Positions 18,868 through 27,424 of a stretch of 64,000 nt of DNA are shown here, in pieces. The notes beneath the pieces were generated by a model. It did no database searches and had not been told where the DNA came from. It saw only the letters and a list, made by a program, of their open reading frames with translations. Position numbers and translations under genes: made by a program. The first letter of the stretch is position 1. Each line of letters starts with the position of its first letter. The stretch lies in assembly GCF_020523825.1 (NCBI RefSeq), contig NZ_JAJALK010000002.1, forward strand, positions 62,001 to 126,000, written 5' to 3'. The stretch comes from Methylobacterium brachiatum. Lineage in GTDB: Bacteria > Pseudomonadota > Alphaproteobacteria > Rhizobiales > Beijerinckiaceae.

Positions 18868-20316
18868 ATGACCCTGAATCGCCGCTCGCTCATCGGTGCC
18901 GCGGGCCTCGCCCTGGCGGCGCCGGCTCTCGACGGCGCGCAGGCCGCCGACGCCGCGAAGCCGGCCGCCAAGGCACCGCCCGTCACCAAGATCCTGGCGC
19001 AGTGGATCCTGGCTTCGTCCTACGACACCCTGCCGGAGAATGTCCGGCGCGAGGGGGTGCGCAGCTTCCTCAACTGGGTCGGCGTGGCGATCGGCGGCTC
19101 GCACCACGAGACCGTGGACGTCGCGGTCTCGGCGCTGCAGCCGTTCTCCGGGCCGCCGCAGGCCGGCCTGTTCGGCCGGTCGGAGCGGTTCGACATCATG
19201 AACGCCGCCTTCCTGAGCGGCGTGGCGAGCCACATCTTCGATTTCGACGACACCCACCTCAAGACGATCATCCACCCGGCCGGCCCGGTCGCCTCGGCGA
19301 TCCTGGCCTATGCCCAGATGAAGCCGGTCTCGGGGAAAGCTTTCCTCGACGCCCTGGTGGTCGGGATCGAGACCGAGTGCCGGATCGGCAACGCGGTCTA
19401 CCCGAACCATTACGATGCCGGCTGGCACATCACCGGCACCTGCGGGCCGTTCGGCGCGGCGGCGGCGGTCGGCAAGCTGATGGGGCTCACCGAGCCGCAG
19501 ATGATCTACGCGCTGGGGCTCGCCGCCTCGCAGCCGGTCGGCCTGCGCGAATCGTTCGGCTCGATGAACAAGAGCTTCAATCCGGGCCGGGCGGCCTCGA
19601 ACGGCCTGTTCGCGGCGATCCTGGCGGCCAAGGGCTTCACCTCCTCGGACGGCATGATCGAGGCCAAGCGCGGCTGGGCCAACACCATCTCGACCAAGCA
19701 GGACTGGTCCGAGATCACGGACGGGCTGGGCACCCGCTACGAGGCGCTGCTCAACACCTACAAGCCGTTCGCCTGCGGGATCGTCATGCATCCGACGATC
19801 GATGCCGGGGTGCAGATCCGCGACCAGGACCATGTCCGGCCGGAGGACATCGCCCGGGTCGACCTCAAGGTCCATCCGCTGGTGCTGGAGCTCACCGGCA
19901 AGACGGCGCCGAAGACCGGCCTGGAGGGCAAGTTCAGCATCTACCACGCGGCCGCGATCGCGCTCGTTGAAGGTGCGGGCGGCGAGAAGCAGTTCAGCGA
20001 CCGGGCGGTGAACGACCCGCGTGTGGTCGCCCTGCGCCAGAAGGTGGTGCCGGTGATCACCCCGGGCATCGACGCCGCGCAGGTGGACATGACCGTGACC
20101 CTGACCGACGGGCGGAGCTTCCACCGCCGGATCGAGCACGCGATCGGCAGCGTCGAGACGCCGATGTCGGACGCGCAGCTCGAGGCGAAGTTCACCGACC
20201 TCGCCGCCGGGGTCCTGCCGGAGGCCCAGGTCAGGCGGGTGATGCAGATGTGCTGGTCGCTGCCCGAGCTGGCGGATGTGGGCGAGGTGGCGCGGGCCGG
20301 GGTGCAGGGCGCGTAA
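18868..20316 (+). CDS. MmgE/PrpD family protein with a Tat signal
   Basis: 482 residues. The family contains 2-methylcitrate dehydratase (PrpD) and cis-aconitate decarboxylase. The core includes 'AQWILASSYDTLPENVRREG', 'LFGRSERFDIMNAAFLSGVA', 'SHIFDFDDTHLKTIIHP', 'GWHITGTCGPFGAAAAVGKL' and 'YKPFACGIVMHPTIDAGVQI'. Unlike PrpD, the N-terminus is a twin-arginine export signal: 'NRRSLIGAAGLALAAPAL', ending near 'AQA-AD'. So the mature enzyme is probably periplasmic, and PrpD function is unlikely. No prp genes are nearby. Substrate unknown. Confidence 0.88.
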   Translation: MTLNRRSLIGAAGLALAAPALDGAQAADAAKPAAKAPPVTKILAQWILASSYDTLPENVRREGVRSFLNWVGVAIGGSHHETVDVAVSALQPFSGPPQAGLFGRSERFDIMNAAFLSGVASHIFDFDDTHLKTIIHPAGPVASAILAYAQMKPVSGKAFLDALVVGIETECRIGNAVYPNHYDAGWHITGTCGPFGAAAAVGKLMGLTEPQMIYALGLAASQPVGLRESFGSMNKSFNPGRAASNGLFAAILAAKGFTSSDGMIEAKRGWANTISTKQDWSEITDGLGTRYEALLNTYKPFACGIVMHPTIDAGVQIRDQDHVRPEDIARVDLKVHPLVLELTGKTAPKTGLEGKFSIYHAAAIALVEGAGGEKQFSDRAVNDPRVVALRQKVVPVITPGIDAAQVDMTVTLTDGRSFHRRIEHAIGSVETPMSDAQLEAKFTDLAAGVLPEAQVRRVMQMCWSLPELADVGEVARAGVQGA

Positions 20317-20370
20317 AGACGACGGCCGGCCGACGTTGACGGTCCGCCGTTCCGGCACCAAGATCCCGGG

Positions 20371-20673
20371 ATGGCCGACCTGCCGATGAAAGACATTCGA
20401 GAGATCAGTCTTGAGGCCGTTCGAAGCATCGCAGGCTCTCAAGCCGGTGAAGCTGAAGTCGGCATCGGCCTCGATTCGTCCGACGAGCCCGTCTATCACA
20501 TCACGCTGCAACTCGATCGCGGCTAGCAATCCATTCTGTCTTCGGCGGACAGGCTCCAGATCCGCCAGAAGATACGGGATGCCCTGATCGAGGCCGGCGA
20601 CGAGCGCTATCCGTTCGTCCGTTTCCTGTCGCAAGACGACTGGGACGCCCGCACCCGTGCTCGATCCCCATGA
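20371..20673 (+). pseudogene. small gene split by an in-frame amber codon, upstream of the HEPN gene
   Basis: From ATG 20371 the frame runs 51 codons ('MADLPMKDIREISLEAVRSI' onward) to TAG at 20524-20526, then continues without another stop for 48 codons ('QSILSSADRLQIRQKIRDAL' ... 'FLSQDDWDARTRARSP') to TGA 20671-20673. Both halves look coding and the second half overlaps the start of the HEPN gene by 17 bases, as coupled genes do. The simplest reading is a 100-residue ancestral protein broken by CAG-to-TAG or a similar change; readthrough is the alternative. No family is recognised. Confidence 0.65.
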
Positions 20674-21154
20674 GTTGCTCCAGGTCGCGCGCGCCCTGGC
20701 GGCCGGACCATCGCCGGTCGATGCCGAACTCCGTCGTGCGATCTCGTCCGCCTACTACGCGCTGTTTCACGCGACCCTGAAGATGGCGACCGAGCGCTTC
20801 GTGGGCGCGCCGCATCGGACCACGTCGGCCTACGCTCTGATCTATCGCGGCTTCGTCCACAATCGAATGAAGGACGTTTGCCGGGCGATCGACCGGCCGA
20901 TCCTGGGACAGCGGCATCAGACGCTGTTGCAGCGAACCCGCGTCTCCCCCGAGGCACGGACATTCGCCAACGCCTTCGTGAGCCTGCAGGCCCTTCGGCA
21001 CAGGGCCGATTACGATCCGCAAGTCGCCTTTCGGCGATCGGACGCCGTCGATGCCTGCGATCAGGCCGAGAGCGCCGCCCAGGCTTTGGCCGCCATCGAT
21101 CCGGTGGAGCTCACCGATATCCTCGCCCTGCTCTTGGTCGAGGCGCGGGTGTAA
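20657..21154 (+). CDS. HEPN-domain protein
   Basis: 165 residues. The HEPN helical bundle is recognised by 'AISSAYYALFHATLKMATE' and the C-terminal 'LQALRHRADYDPQ'. Such proteins are often nucleotide-binding or RNase partners in small two-gene modules. Start is GTG 20657, overlapping the end of the amber-split partner gene. The partner is not a recognisable MNT nucleotidyltransferase, so the module is not the standard MNT-HEPN toxin pair. Function uncertain. Confidence 0.75.
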   Translation: MLDPHELLQVARALAAGPSPVDAELRRAISSAYYALFHATLKMATERFVGAPHRTTSAYALIYRGFVHNRMKDVCRAIDRPILGQRHQTLLQRTRVSPEARTFANAFVSLQALRHRADYDPQVAFRRSDAVDACDQAESAAQALAAIDPVELTDILALLLVEARV

Positions 21155-21312
21155 GGCCCTCTCAGTCCCCGCGCCATAGCCCGCACGGCATTCCGGCCTC
21201 TGATCCGCGGAGCCTGCGGGATCGTTTTCCGGCCCCGTGCCGTTCCCCTGCCGCGAGGCCCCGTGACCCCGGCGGGCGCCCGCTTGTGGCGTTCGGGGTG
21301 TGGACTCGCAGC

Positions 21313-23358
21313 ATGGGCACGAGAACCCCGGTCGGGGCGCAGCCTGGACACGCGCTGGTTCCGCCGCGGCCGGCCCGCGTGACCGCGGCCGAGACCCCGC
21401 GGACCACCTTGGCGTCGCCGATCCTGGTCGGGGCCACCATCGTGGCGGTGCTGTATTTCGGCCGCGAGATCTTCATCCCGATCGCGATCGCGCTGCTCCT
21501 GTCCTTCGTGCTGACGCCGCTGGTGAACCGCCTGCGACGCCTGCGCCTGCCGCGGTTGATGGCGGTGGGCGTGAGCGTCCTGCTGACCCTCGGGATCGTG
21601 GGCGCGATGGCGACCCTGATCGGCATCCAGGCGGCCGATCTCGCCGGCGACATCCCGCGCTACCGCGCCACCATCGAGCGCAAGATCGAGGGCCTGCGCG
21701 CCTCGCCGGTAGGCCACGTCACCGATTATATCGCCAATATCGGCCGGGCGCTCCACAACGGCGGCAAGGAGCCGGGCCAGGACCAGGCCAAAGAGCCGGC
21801 CAAGGAGCCGGCGAAAGAGCCACAGCAGGCCGCGCCGCAGGCACCCGAGGCGGCGCCCGGGCTGGACCCGGCGCGGCCGGGGCCGAAACCCGTCCTCGTC
21901 GAGGTGTCGTCGACCCAGCCGGGGCCGCTCGAGACGCTCGGCACCCTGCTGTCGCCGGTGCTGCAGCCGCTGGCGACCGTCGGAATCGTCTTCGTGGTGC
22001 TGCTGTTCGTCCTGATGCAGCGCGAGGATCTGCGCGACCGGATGATCCGGCTCGCGGGCTCCAGCGACCTGCACCGCACCACCGGGGCGATCGACGACGC
22101 GGCCGGGCGCCTGAGCCGCTACTTCGTGGTGCAGCTCGCCCTCAACACCGCCTTCGGGGTCGTGATCGGGATCGGACTCTACTTTATCGGCGTGCCGAAC
22201 CCGGTGCTGTGGGCGATCTTCGCGGCGCTGATGCGGTTCGTGCCCTATCTCGGGGCGTTCCTGTCGGCGCTCCTGCCGATCACGCTCGCCGCCGCGGTCG
22301 ATCCCGGCTGGAACATGATGATCGCGGTGGCGATCCTGTTCCTGATCCTGGAGCCGCTCACCGGCCAGGTGTTCGAGCCGATCTTCTACGGCCAGTCCAC
22401 CGGGCTCTCGCCCTTCGCGGTGCTGGTCTCGGCCCTGTTCTGGACCTGGCTGTGGGGGCCCGTCGGCCTGCTCCTGTCGACGCCGCTCACCGTCTGCCTG
22501 GTGGTGCTGGGGCGCCACGTCGAGCACCTCGAATTCCTCGACGTGCTGTTCGGCGACAGGCCGGCGCTCACCCCGGTGCAGAACTTCTACCAGCGCATCC
22601 TCGCGGGCGATTCCGAGGAGGTGCTGGGCCATGCCGAGCTGATCCTGCAGCAATGCTCGCTCTCGTCCTACTACGACGAGGTCGTCCTCAAGGCCCTCGA
22701 ACTGGCCGCCCGCGACGCGGCGCGCGGGGTGCTCACCGCCCAGCAGAAGGGGGCGATGCGCACCGCACTGGGCGAGCTGATCGCCGACCTGTCGGACCGC
22801 AGCGACGCCAGCACCGAGGCGGCGGGCGAGAACGGCGACAACGCCTGCAGCCCGATGCCGATCGGTCCGGCGCCCGACGCGCTGCCCCAGGCCTGGACCC
22901 GCCAGGGCGCGGTTCTGTGCATCTCGGGGCGCGGCTTCCTCGACGAGGCCGCAGCCATGATCCTGGCCCAGATCCTGGAGAAGCGCGGCATCGGCGTCCG
23001 CACGGTGCCGTTCTCGGACGCCTCGACGGCGCGGATCGGACGGTTCGAGCCGGGCCCCGCCCGGATGGCCTGCGTCGTCTCGCTGGCGCTGAACGGCGAG
23101 CCGACCCATCTGCGCCGACTGGTCCGGCGCCTGCAGGATCGGATGCCCGGCGTGCCGGTCCTGCTCGGGCTGTGGCTCGCCCAGAACGGCCAGTTGGACA
23201 AGGTCGCGCGCGCCAAGGACGGCGCGACCGCGGCGACCGACCAGGTCGCGTCCCTGCGCGAGGCCATCGAGGCGGTTCTGGCCGCCGTCCAGGCGGACAT
23301 CGCGGCCGTTCCGGAGACCGGGGCGGCGGCGCGCAGGCCGGAACCGGCGGACGCATGA
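21313..23358 (+). CDS. AI-2E family transporter with long cytoplasmic extension
   Basis: 681 residues. The membrane core is that of AI-2 exporter/YdiK-PerM proteins: TM pairs near the N-terminus ('FGREIFIPIAIALLLSFVLT'), 'LATVGIVFVVLLFVLMQRED', 'LNTAFGVVIGIGLYFIGVPN', 'PYLGAFLSALLPITLAAAV' and 'GQVFEPIFYGQSTGLSPFAV'. A charged 'KEPAKEPAKEP' linker interrupts the region between the first and second halves. After the last TM segment some 230 more residues follow, ending in a domain with a Rossmann-like look ('AVLCISGRGFLDEAAAMI'). The start is ATG 21313; the frame is open further upstream. Transported compound unknown. The stop overlaps a possible hisN start. Confidence 0.85.
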   Translation: MGTRTPVGAQPGHALVPPRPARVTAAETPRTTLASPILVGATIVAVLYFGREIFIPIAIALLLSFVLTPLVNRLRRLRLPRLMAVGVSVLLTLGIVGAMATLIGIQAADLAGDIPRYRATIERKIEGLRASPVGHVTDYIANIGRALHNGGKEPGQDQAKEPAKEPAKEPQQAAPQAPEAAPGLDPARPGPKPVLVEVSSTQPGPLETLGTLLSPVLQPLATVGIVFVVLLFVLMQREDLRDRMIRLAGSSDLHRTTGAIDDAAGRLSRYFVVQLALNTAFGVVIGIGLYFIGVPNPVLWAIFAALMRFVPYLGAFLSALLPITLAAAVDPGWNMMIAVAILFLILEPLTGQVFEPIFYGQSTGLSPFAVLVSALFWTWLWGPVGLLLSTPLTVCLVVLGRHVEHLEFLDVLFGDRPALTPVQNFYQRILAGDSEEVLGHAELILQQCSLSSYYDEVVLKALELAARDAARGVLTAQQKGAMRTALGELIADLSDRSDASTEAAGENGDNACSPMPIGPAPDALPQAWTRQGAVLCISGRGFLDEAAAMILAQILEKRGIGVRTVPFSDASTARIGRFEPGPARMACVVSLALNGEPTHLRRLVRRLQDRMPGVPVLLGLWLAQNGQLDKVARAKDGATAATDQVASLREAIEAVLAAVQADIAAVPETGAAARRPEPADA

Positions 23359-23453
23359 GCGGAGGGGACTTGACGGCCGGGGTGCCGCCCCGGTTTCGTC
23401 GCGCACCGGCCGGGCTGCCGGACGGGTCGCGGACAGATCAGGGGACAGGGCCG

Positions 23454-24242
23454 ATGAGCGTCGTCGAACTCGGGCGGTTCATGGACGATCTCGCGGACGC
23501 GTCCGGCAAGGCGATCCTGCCGTTCTTCCGCGCCCAGTTCGGCCTCGACGACAAGGCCCGCGGCGGCGCGCCGTTCGATCCGGTCACGGAGGCCGACCGG
23601 GCCGCCGAGGTCGTGCTCCGGGCGATGATCGGCCAGACGTTTCCCGGCCACGGCATCCTGGGCGAGGAGTTCGGCGCCGAGCGGCTGGACGCCGAATGCG
23701 TTTGGGTGCTCGACCCGATCGACGGGACCCGCGCCTTCATCGCCGGCCTGCCGACCTGGGGCACGCTGATCGGCCTGACCCGCAACGGCGTGCCGGTGCG
23801 CGGGCTGATGCACCAGCCCTATCTCGGCGAGCGCTTCACCGGCGACGGCCGCCACGCCCGCCTGCGCGGCCCGGCGGGCGAGCGCACCCTGCGGACCCGC
23901 CGCTGCGCCGAGCTGGGCCAGGCGATCCTGGCCACCACCGACCCGCGCCTGTTCGCCTCCGGCGACGAGGCCGAGCGGTTCCGCACCCTGGAGGGCCAGG
24001 TGCGGCTGTCCCGCTACGGCGCCGATTGCTACGCCTATTGCATGCTGGCGGCGGGCCAGATCGACCTCGTGGTCGAGGCCGGCCTGAAGCCCTACGACAT
24101 CGTCGCGCTGATCCCGATCGTCGAGGGCGCCGGCGGCCGGATCACGGCCTGGGACGGCGGCTCGGCCGCCAAGGGCGGGCGGATCGTGGCGGCCGGCGAC
24201 CCGCGCCTGCACGAGGCGGCGCTGAAGGTCCTGAACCCTTGA
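23454..24242 (+). CDS. hisN: inositol monophosphatase family, probable histidinol-phosphatase
   Basis: 262 residues. Mg-dependent phosphatase. Motifs are 'GILGEEFGAE' (residues 67-76), 'VWVLDPIDGTRAFIAGLPTW' (metal ligands in DPIDGT, 87-92) and 'GLKPYDIVALIPIVEGAGG' near the C-terminus. The 'FIAGLPTWGTLIGL' context and length resemble the HisN branch that dephosphorylates histidinol phosphate, but inositol phosphatase or another sugar phosphatase cannot be excluded. The start at ATG 23454 fits the family; an ATG at 23355 overlaps the transporter stop (ATGA) and would add 33 poorly conserved residues. Confidence 0.82.
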   Translation: MSVVELGRFMDDLADASGKAILPFFRAQFGLDDKARGGAPFDPVTEADRAAEVVLRAMIGQTFPGHGILGEEFGAERLDAECVWVLDPIDGTRAFIAGLPTWGTLIGLTRNGVPVRGLMHQPYLGERFTGDGRHARLRGPAGERTLRTRRCAELGQAILATTDPRLFASGDEAERFRTLEGQVRLSRYGADCYAYCMLAAGQIDLVVEAGLKPYDIVALIPIVEGAGGRITAWDGGSAAKGGRIVAAGDPRLHEAALKVLNP

Positions 24243-24303
24243 GGGCGCACCGTCTCACGGTCCATCGGCTCCGAGATTCGCATGCGCGCGGGAGCCTGTC
24301 CGC

Positions 24304-25428
24304 GTGCTGCTGAACGCGCTCGTCCTGCTGACGGGCCTGATGCCCGCCGTGGAAGATCGCGCGGCCACGCTCATGGCCGCGCCGGCGGCGGCTGTCGCCC
24401 CGACTGAGGCTGCGCCGCCGCGTTTCGATCCGGCGACACGCTCCGTCTCCAACTGGCACGTTCAGGCGGGCGAGAGCCTTCTGCCGCGCGCCCTGGCCCT
24501 GACGGCCCGGCTGGCCGAGGATCCGCCCTACGTCGCCCGCTGCGTCCGGCTCAACAACGGCTGGTGCATCAAGTCCGCCCGCTGGCCGGGGGAGATCGGT
24601 GCCGATGCCGAGGGCCACACCGCCTTCGCGACCCTGGCCGACGGGGCCGATGCGGCGGCGAGCCTGCTGCGCCGCTACTTCCGCGATTACGGCCGGCGCA
24701 ACGCGCTCGCCATCGTGCGCCGCTGGGCGCCGTCCGAGTGCCGCGTCGCGACGCCGGCCCGGGCGGGCAGGGGCATCGCGATCGGGGTCGCGACGCCGGC
24801 GGTCTCGGCGACCCTGGCGCCTCGGGGGCTCGGCCGGACCCTGCGCGCTCGCTTCCTCGCCGCCCACCGGCCGGGCGGCGTGCCCCGGGCGCGGGCCAAG
24901 GCCCTGCGGGTGCAGCCCTGGTCGCCGCTCGCCCGGATGGCCGGCCGGCCCGGGGCGCGTCCGGCCGCCGCCCGCGTGCCGCACGTGGCGACGCTCCAGC
25001 CGGTGCCCGACATCGCTGCCGGGATCGCCGCCTCGGCCGAGTCCCGGCTGGCGGCCGCGCCCCGGGGCGCCGCGGATCCCGCAGCGCTCCTCGACCGCAA
25101 GCTGCCGAGCCCGGACCGGATGGTCGCGGAATCCGCCCAGCTGCCGGCCATCGCGGCCGGGCTGCCCCTGCTCGACCTGCGGCTGCCGGCGCCGCTCTGC
25201 ACCGGCGACGAGGTCCGGATCCAGGCCTATGCGGCGCGGATCAGCGGCAGCGTCGGGCTGAAGCCCGGCGACGACCTCGACCTGTTCGGGCCGGACGGTA
25301 CGCCGCGGCCCAACCTGGCGCCGGTCATGCTGGCCATGTCGGCGGTGGAACTCGGAACGCTCCGGGCCGGCCCGGATCTCGTCGCGGGGGCCATCGCCCG
25401 CCTGAAGCCCATGACACCGACACCCTAA
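24304..25428 (+). CDS. hypothetical exported protein with a lysozyme-like N-terminal segment
   Basis: 374 residues from GTG 24304. The N-terminus is hydrophobic ('VLLNALVLLTGLM'). Residues 80-145 ('CVRLNNGWCIKSARWPGEIG', 'HTAFATLADGADAAASLLRR', 'NALAIVRRWAPSEC') resemble the small domain found in phage structural protein P5-like sequences ('G.F..F...DG..A....L..Y....+...I..RWAP'). The rest is Ala/Pro/Arg-rich, with a conserved-looking C-terminal block. No catalytic role can be assigned. It precedes the first cloverleaf repeat and the ycjX gene. Confidence 0.6.
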   Translation: MLLNALVLLTGLMPAVEDRAATLMAAPAAAVAPTEAAPPRFDPATRSVSNWHVQAGESLLPRALALTARLAEDPPYVARCVRLNNGWCIKSARWPGEIGADAEGHTAFATLADGADAAASLLRRYFRDYGRRNALAIVRRWAPSECRVATPARAGRGIAIGVATPAVSATLAPRGLGRTLRARFLAAHRPGGVPRARAKALRVQPWSPLARMAGRPGARPAAARVPHVATLQPVPDIAAGIAASAESRLAAAPRGAADPAALLDRKLPSPDRMVAESAQLPAIAAGLPLLDLRLPAPLCTGDEVRIQAYAARISGSVGLKPGDDLDLFGPDGTPRPNLAPVMLAMSAVELGTLRAGPDLVAGAIARLKPMTPTP

Positions 25429-25430
25429 CG

Positions 25431-25538
25431 TCCTGGTTTCAAAAGGCCCGAGACCTTTTGCGGGTCCAGGGCGGAGCCCTGGCCTCTCGTGGGCTCCGCC
25501 CCCGAACCCCGGCAAAGGGCAAAGCCCTTTGGAAAGCC
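25431..25538. repeat. cloverleaf-like structured repeat, copy 1
   Basis: One of three related elements in the window. Four hairpins in order: AAAAGG...CCTTTT (25441-25459), CCAGGGC-GGA-GCCCTGG (25466-25482), CGTGGGC-TCC-GCCCCCG (25488-25504, one mismatch) and CAAAGGGC-AAA-GCCCTTTG (25513-25531). The flanks GGTTTC (25435-25440) and GAAA (25532-25535) can close the whole. It lies between two plus-strand genes. Confidence 0.85.
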
Positions 25539-25617
25539 CGAGCCGGCCAAGCCTTGCGGTTCGGCCCGAACCGCGCCACCTGTGCCCGGCCTGTTTCCCG
25601 AGACGACGAGCCCGCCC

Positions 25618-27063
25618 GTGCCCCTGACCGACCTTGCCGCACGCGCCGGCTCGGCCGTCAAAGCCTTCGCCGAAGCCTCGCACGACCTGCTGATCCAGCC
25701 GACCTTGCGGCTCGGGGTCACCGGGCTCGCGCGCTCGGGCAAGACCGTGTTCACCACGGCGCTGATCCACCACCTCGTGGAGGCGCACGCCCTGCCGGCC
25801 TTCGCGCCCGCGCAGGAAGGCCGCCTGCGCCGCGCCCGGCTGGTGCCGCAGCCCGACGACGACGTGCCGCGCTTCCCCTTCGAGGAGCATTTCGCGACGC
25901 TCACCGAGGCGAGGCGCTGGCCGCGCTCCACCGACCGGATCAGCCAGTTCCGCCTGGAGATCGCCTACGAGCGCGCCGCCGGCTGGCGCAGCGGCCCGGC
26001 GACCCTGATGCTCGACGTGGTCGACTATCCCGGCGAATGGCTGCTCGACCTCGCGCTGATCGAGACGAGCTACACCGCCTGGTCGCGCGCCACGATCAAC
26101 GGCACCCGCCGGCCGGGCCGGAATGCCGTGGCGGCGCCCTGGCTCGAGGCGCTCAAGGGCTTCGATCCCAACGGCCCCCTCGACGAGGTCGCGGCCGAGC
26201 GCGCGAGCGACGCGTTCAAGACCTATCTGGCGGCCCTGCGCGCCGGCCCGGAATCGGTGGCCACGACGCCCCCGGGGCGCTTCCTGATGCCCGGCGACCT
26301 CGCGGGCTCGCCGGCCCTGACCTTCGCGCCGCTGGACAACCTCACCGGCAGCATCGCCCCGGACAGCCTCGTCGGGCTGATGGAGCGGCGCTTCGAGGCC
26401 TACAAGGCCAAGATCGTCACGCCGTTCTTCCGCGACCATTTCCAGCGGGTCGACCGGCAGATCGTGCTGGTGGACGTGCTCGCTGCGGTCGATGCCGGGG
26501 CCACCGCCCTGGCCGAGCTGGAAGAGGCCCTCGACGCCGTGCTGCTCAGCCTCAATATCGGCCGCAACACGGTGCTGTCGAAGCTGTTCGCGCCCCGGGC
26601 CGACCGGGTGCTGTTCGCCGCCACCAAGGCCGACCACCTCCACCAGACCAGCCACGACCGGCTCGACGCGCTGCTGCGCCTGCTGGTCTCCCGGGCCATG
26701 CGCCGGACGGAGGCCGCCGGCGCCCGGGTCGGCACCGTGGCGCTCGCCTCCGTGCGCGCGACCCGCGAGACCACGGTCCATGACGGGCCCGAGATCCTGC
26801 GTGCGGTCGCCGGGACGCCCGAGGCCGGCGAGACGGTGGGCGACGAGGTGTTCGACGGCAACAGCGAGGCCGCGGTCTTCCCGGGCGAGCTGCCGGCCCG
26901 CGCCGAGGCCGTGCTGGAGGGTGCCGTCGCCCCGGGCTCGCTGCGCTTCCCGCGCTTCCGCCCGCCGCTGATCCGCCCCGACGGCCTCGGCCGCCCCGGC
27001 CACCTGCCGCAGATCCGCCTCGACCGGGCGATGCAGTTTCTGATCGGCGACAGGCTCGGGTGA
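25618..27063 (+). CDS. ycjX: YcjX-family predicted GTPase/ATPase
   Basis: 481 residues. YcjX-like P-loop protein; in enterobacteria ycjX-ycjF is induced with the phage-shock system. P-loop 'LGVTGLARSGKTVFTTALIH' lies near residue 38. Further family blocks are 'DVVDYPGEWLLDLALIETSY', 'RFLMPGDLAGSPALTFAPLD', 'QIVLVDVLAAVDAGATAL' and 'DRVLFAATKADHLHQTSHDR'. GTG 25618 is the likely start ('VPLTDLAARAGSAVKAF'); the frame extends upstream through the repeat, which argues for the shorter form. The partner DUF697 gene follows after a repeat-filled gap. Confidence 0.92.
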   Translation: MPLTDLAARAGSAVKAFAEASHDLLIQPTLRLGVTGLARSGKTVFTTALIHHLVEAHALPAFAPAQEGRLRRARLVPQPDDDVPRFPFEEHFATLTEARRWPRSTDRISQFRLEIAYERAAGWRSGPATLMLDVVDYPGEWLLDLALIETSYTAWSRATINGTRRPGRNAVAAPWLEALKGFDPNGPLDEVAAERASDAFKTYLAALRAGPESVATTPPGRFLMPGDLAGSPALTFAPLDNLTGSIAPDSLVGLMERRFEAYKAKIVTPFFRDHFQRVDRQIVLVDVLAAVDAGATALAELEEALDAVLLSLNIGRNTVLSKLFAPRADRVLFAATKADHLHQTSHDRLDALLRLLVSRAMRRTEAAGARVGTVALASVRATRETTVHDGPEILRAVAGTPEAGETVGDEVFDGNSEAAVFPGELPARAEAVLEGAVAPGSLRFPRFRPPLIRPDGLGRPGHLPQIRLDRAMQFLIGDRLG

Positions 27064-27197
27064 TGGGGAGGGTGGCTGTCCGGGATGCCGCCGCCGTTGT
27101 GAACCGGTCGACGCATGTTTCGATCGCGTTGCGGCGTGCCGGCGCTCGTTCACATGCATGGTGCTCGACGCACACGGCGCCGGTTGGGGCGCGGGTC

Positions 27198-27291
27198 CCC
27201 TCTCCCGTGCGGGAGAGGGACAGGGTGAGGGATGCGACGTCTCCGGAAAGCCCTGGTCCCTCACCCCAACCCTCTCCCGCACGGGAGAGGG
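27198..27291. repeat. nested inverted repeat in the ycjX-DUF697 gap
   Basis: Two hairpins, CCCTCTCCC-GTGC-GGGAGAGGG (27198-27219) and CCCTCTCCC-GCAC-GGGAGAGGG (27270-27291), which are also reverse complements of each other together with flanking GGTGAGGGA and TCCCTCACC. The gap 27064-27424 (361 bases) holds only this; I see no gene in it. CCCTCTCCC...GGGAGAGGG palindromes are widespread in proteobacteria. Confidence 0.8.
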
Positions 27292-27424
27292 GGCGTGTCG
27301 CGGCCGGCGCGAAGCGACGGGTCAAGCTTGGAGTCCGTGCCGGCGACGGCACCCGCACCGACCGGCTCCAACAGCCCACCGCCGTGAGGGCAGACCCGAA
27401 AAACCCCCTCTGGAGGCCGTAAGC

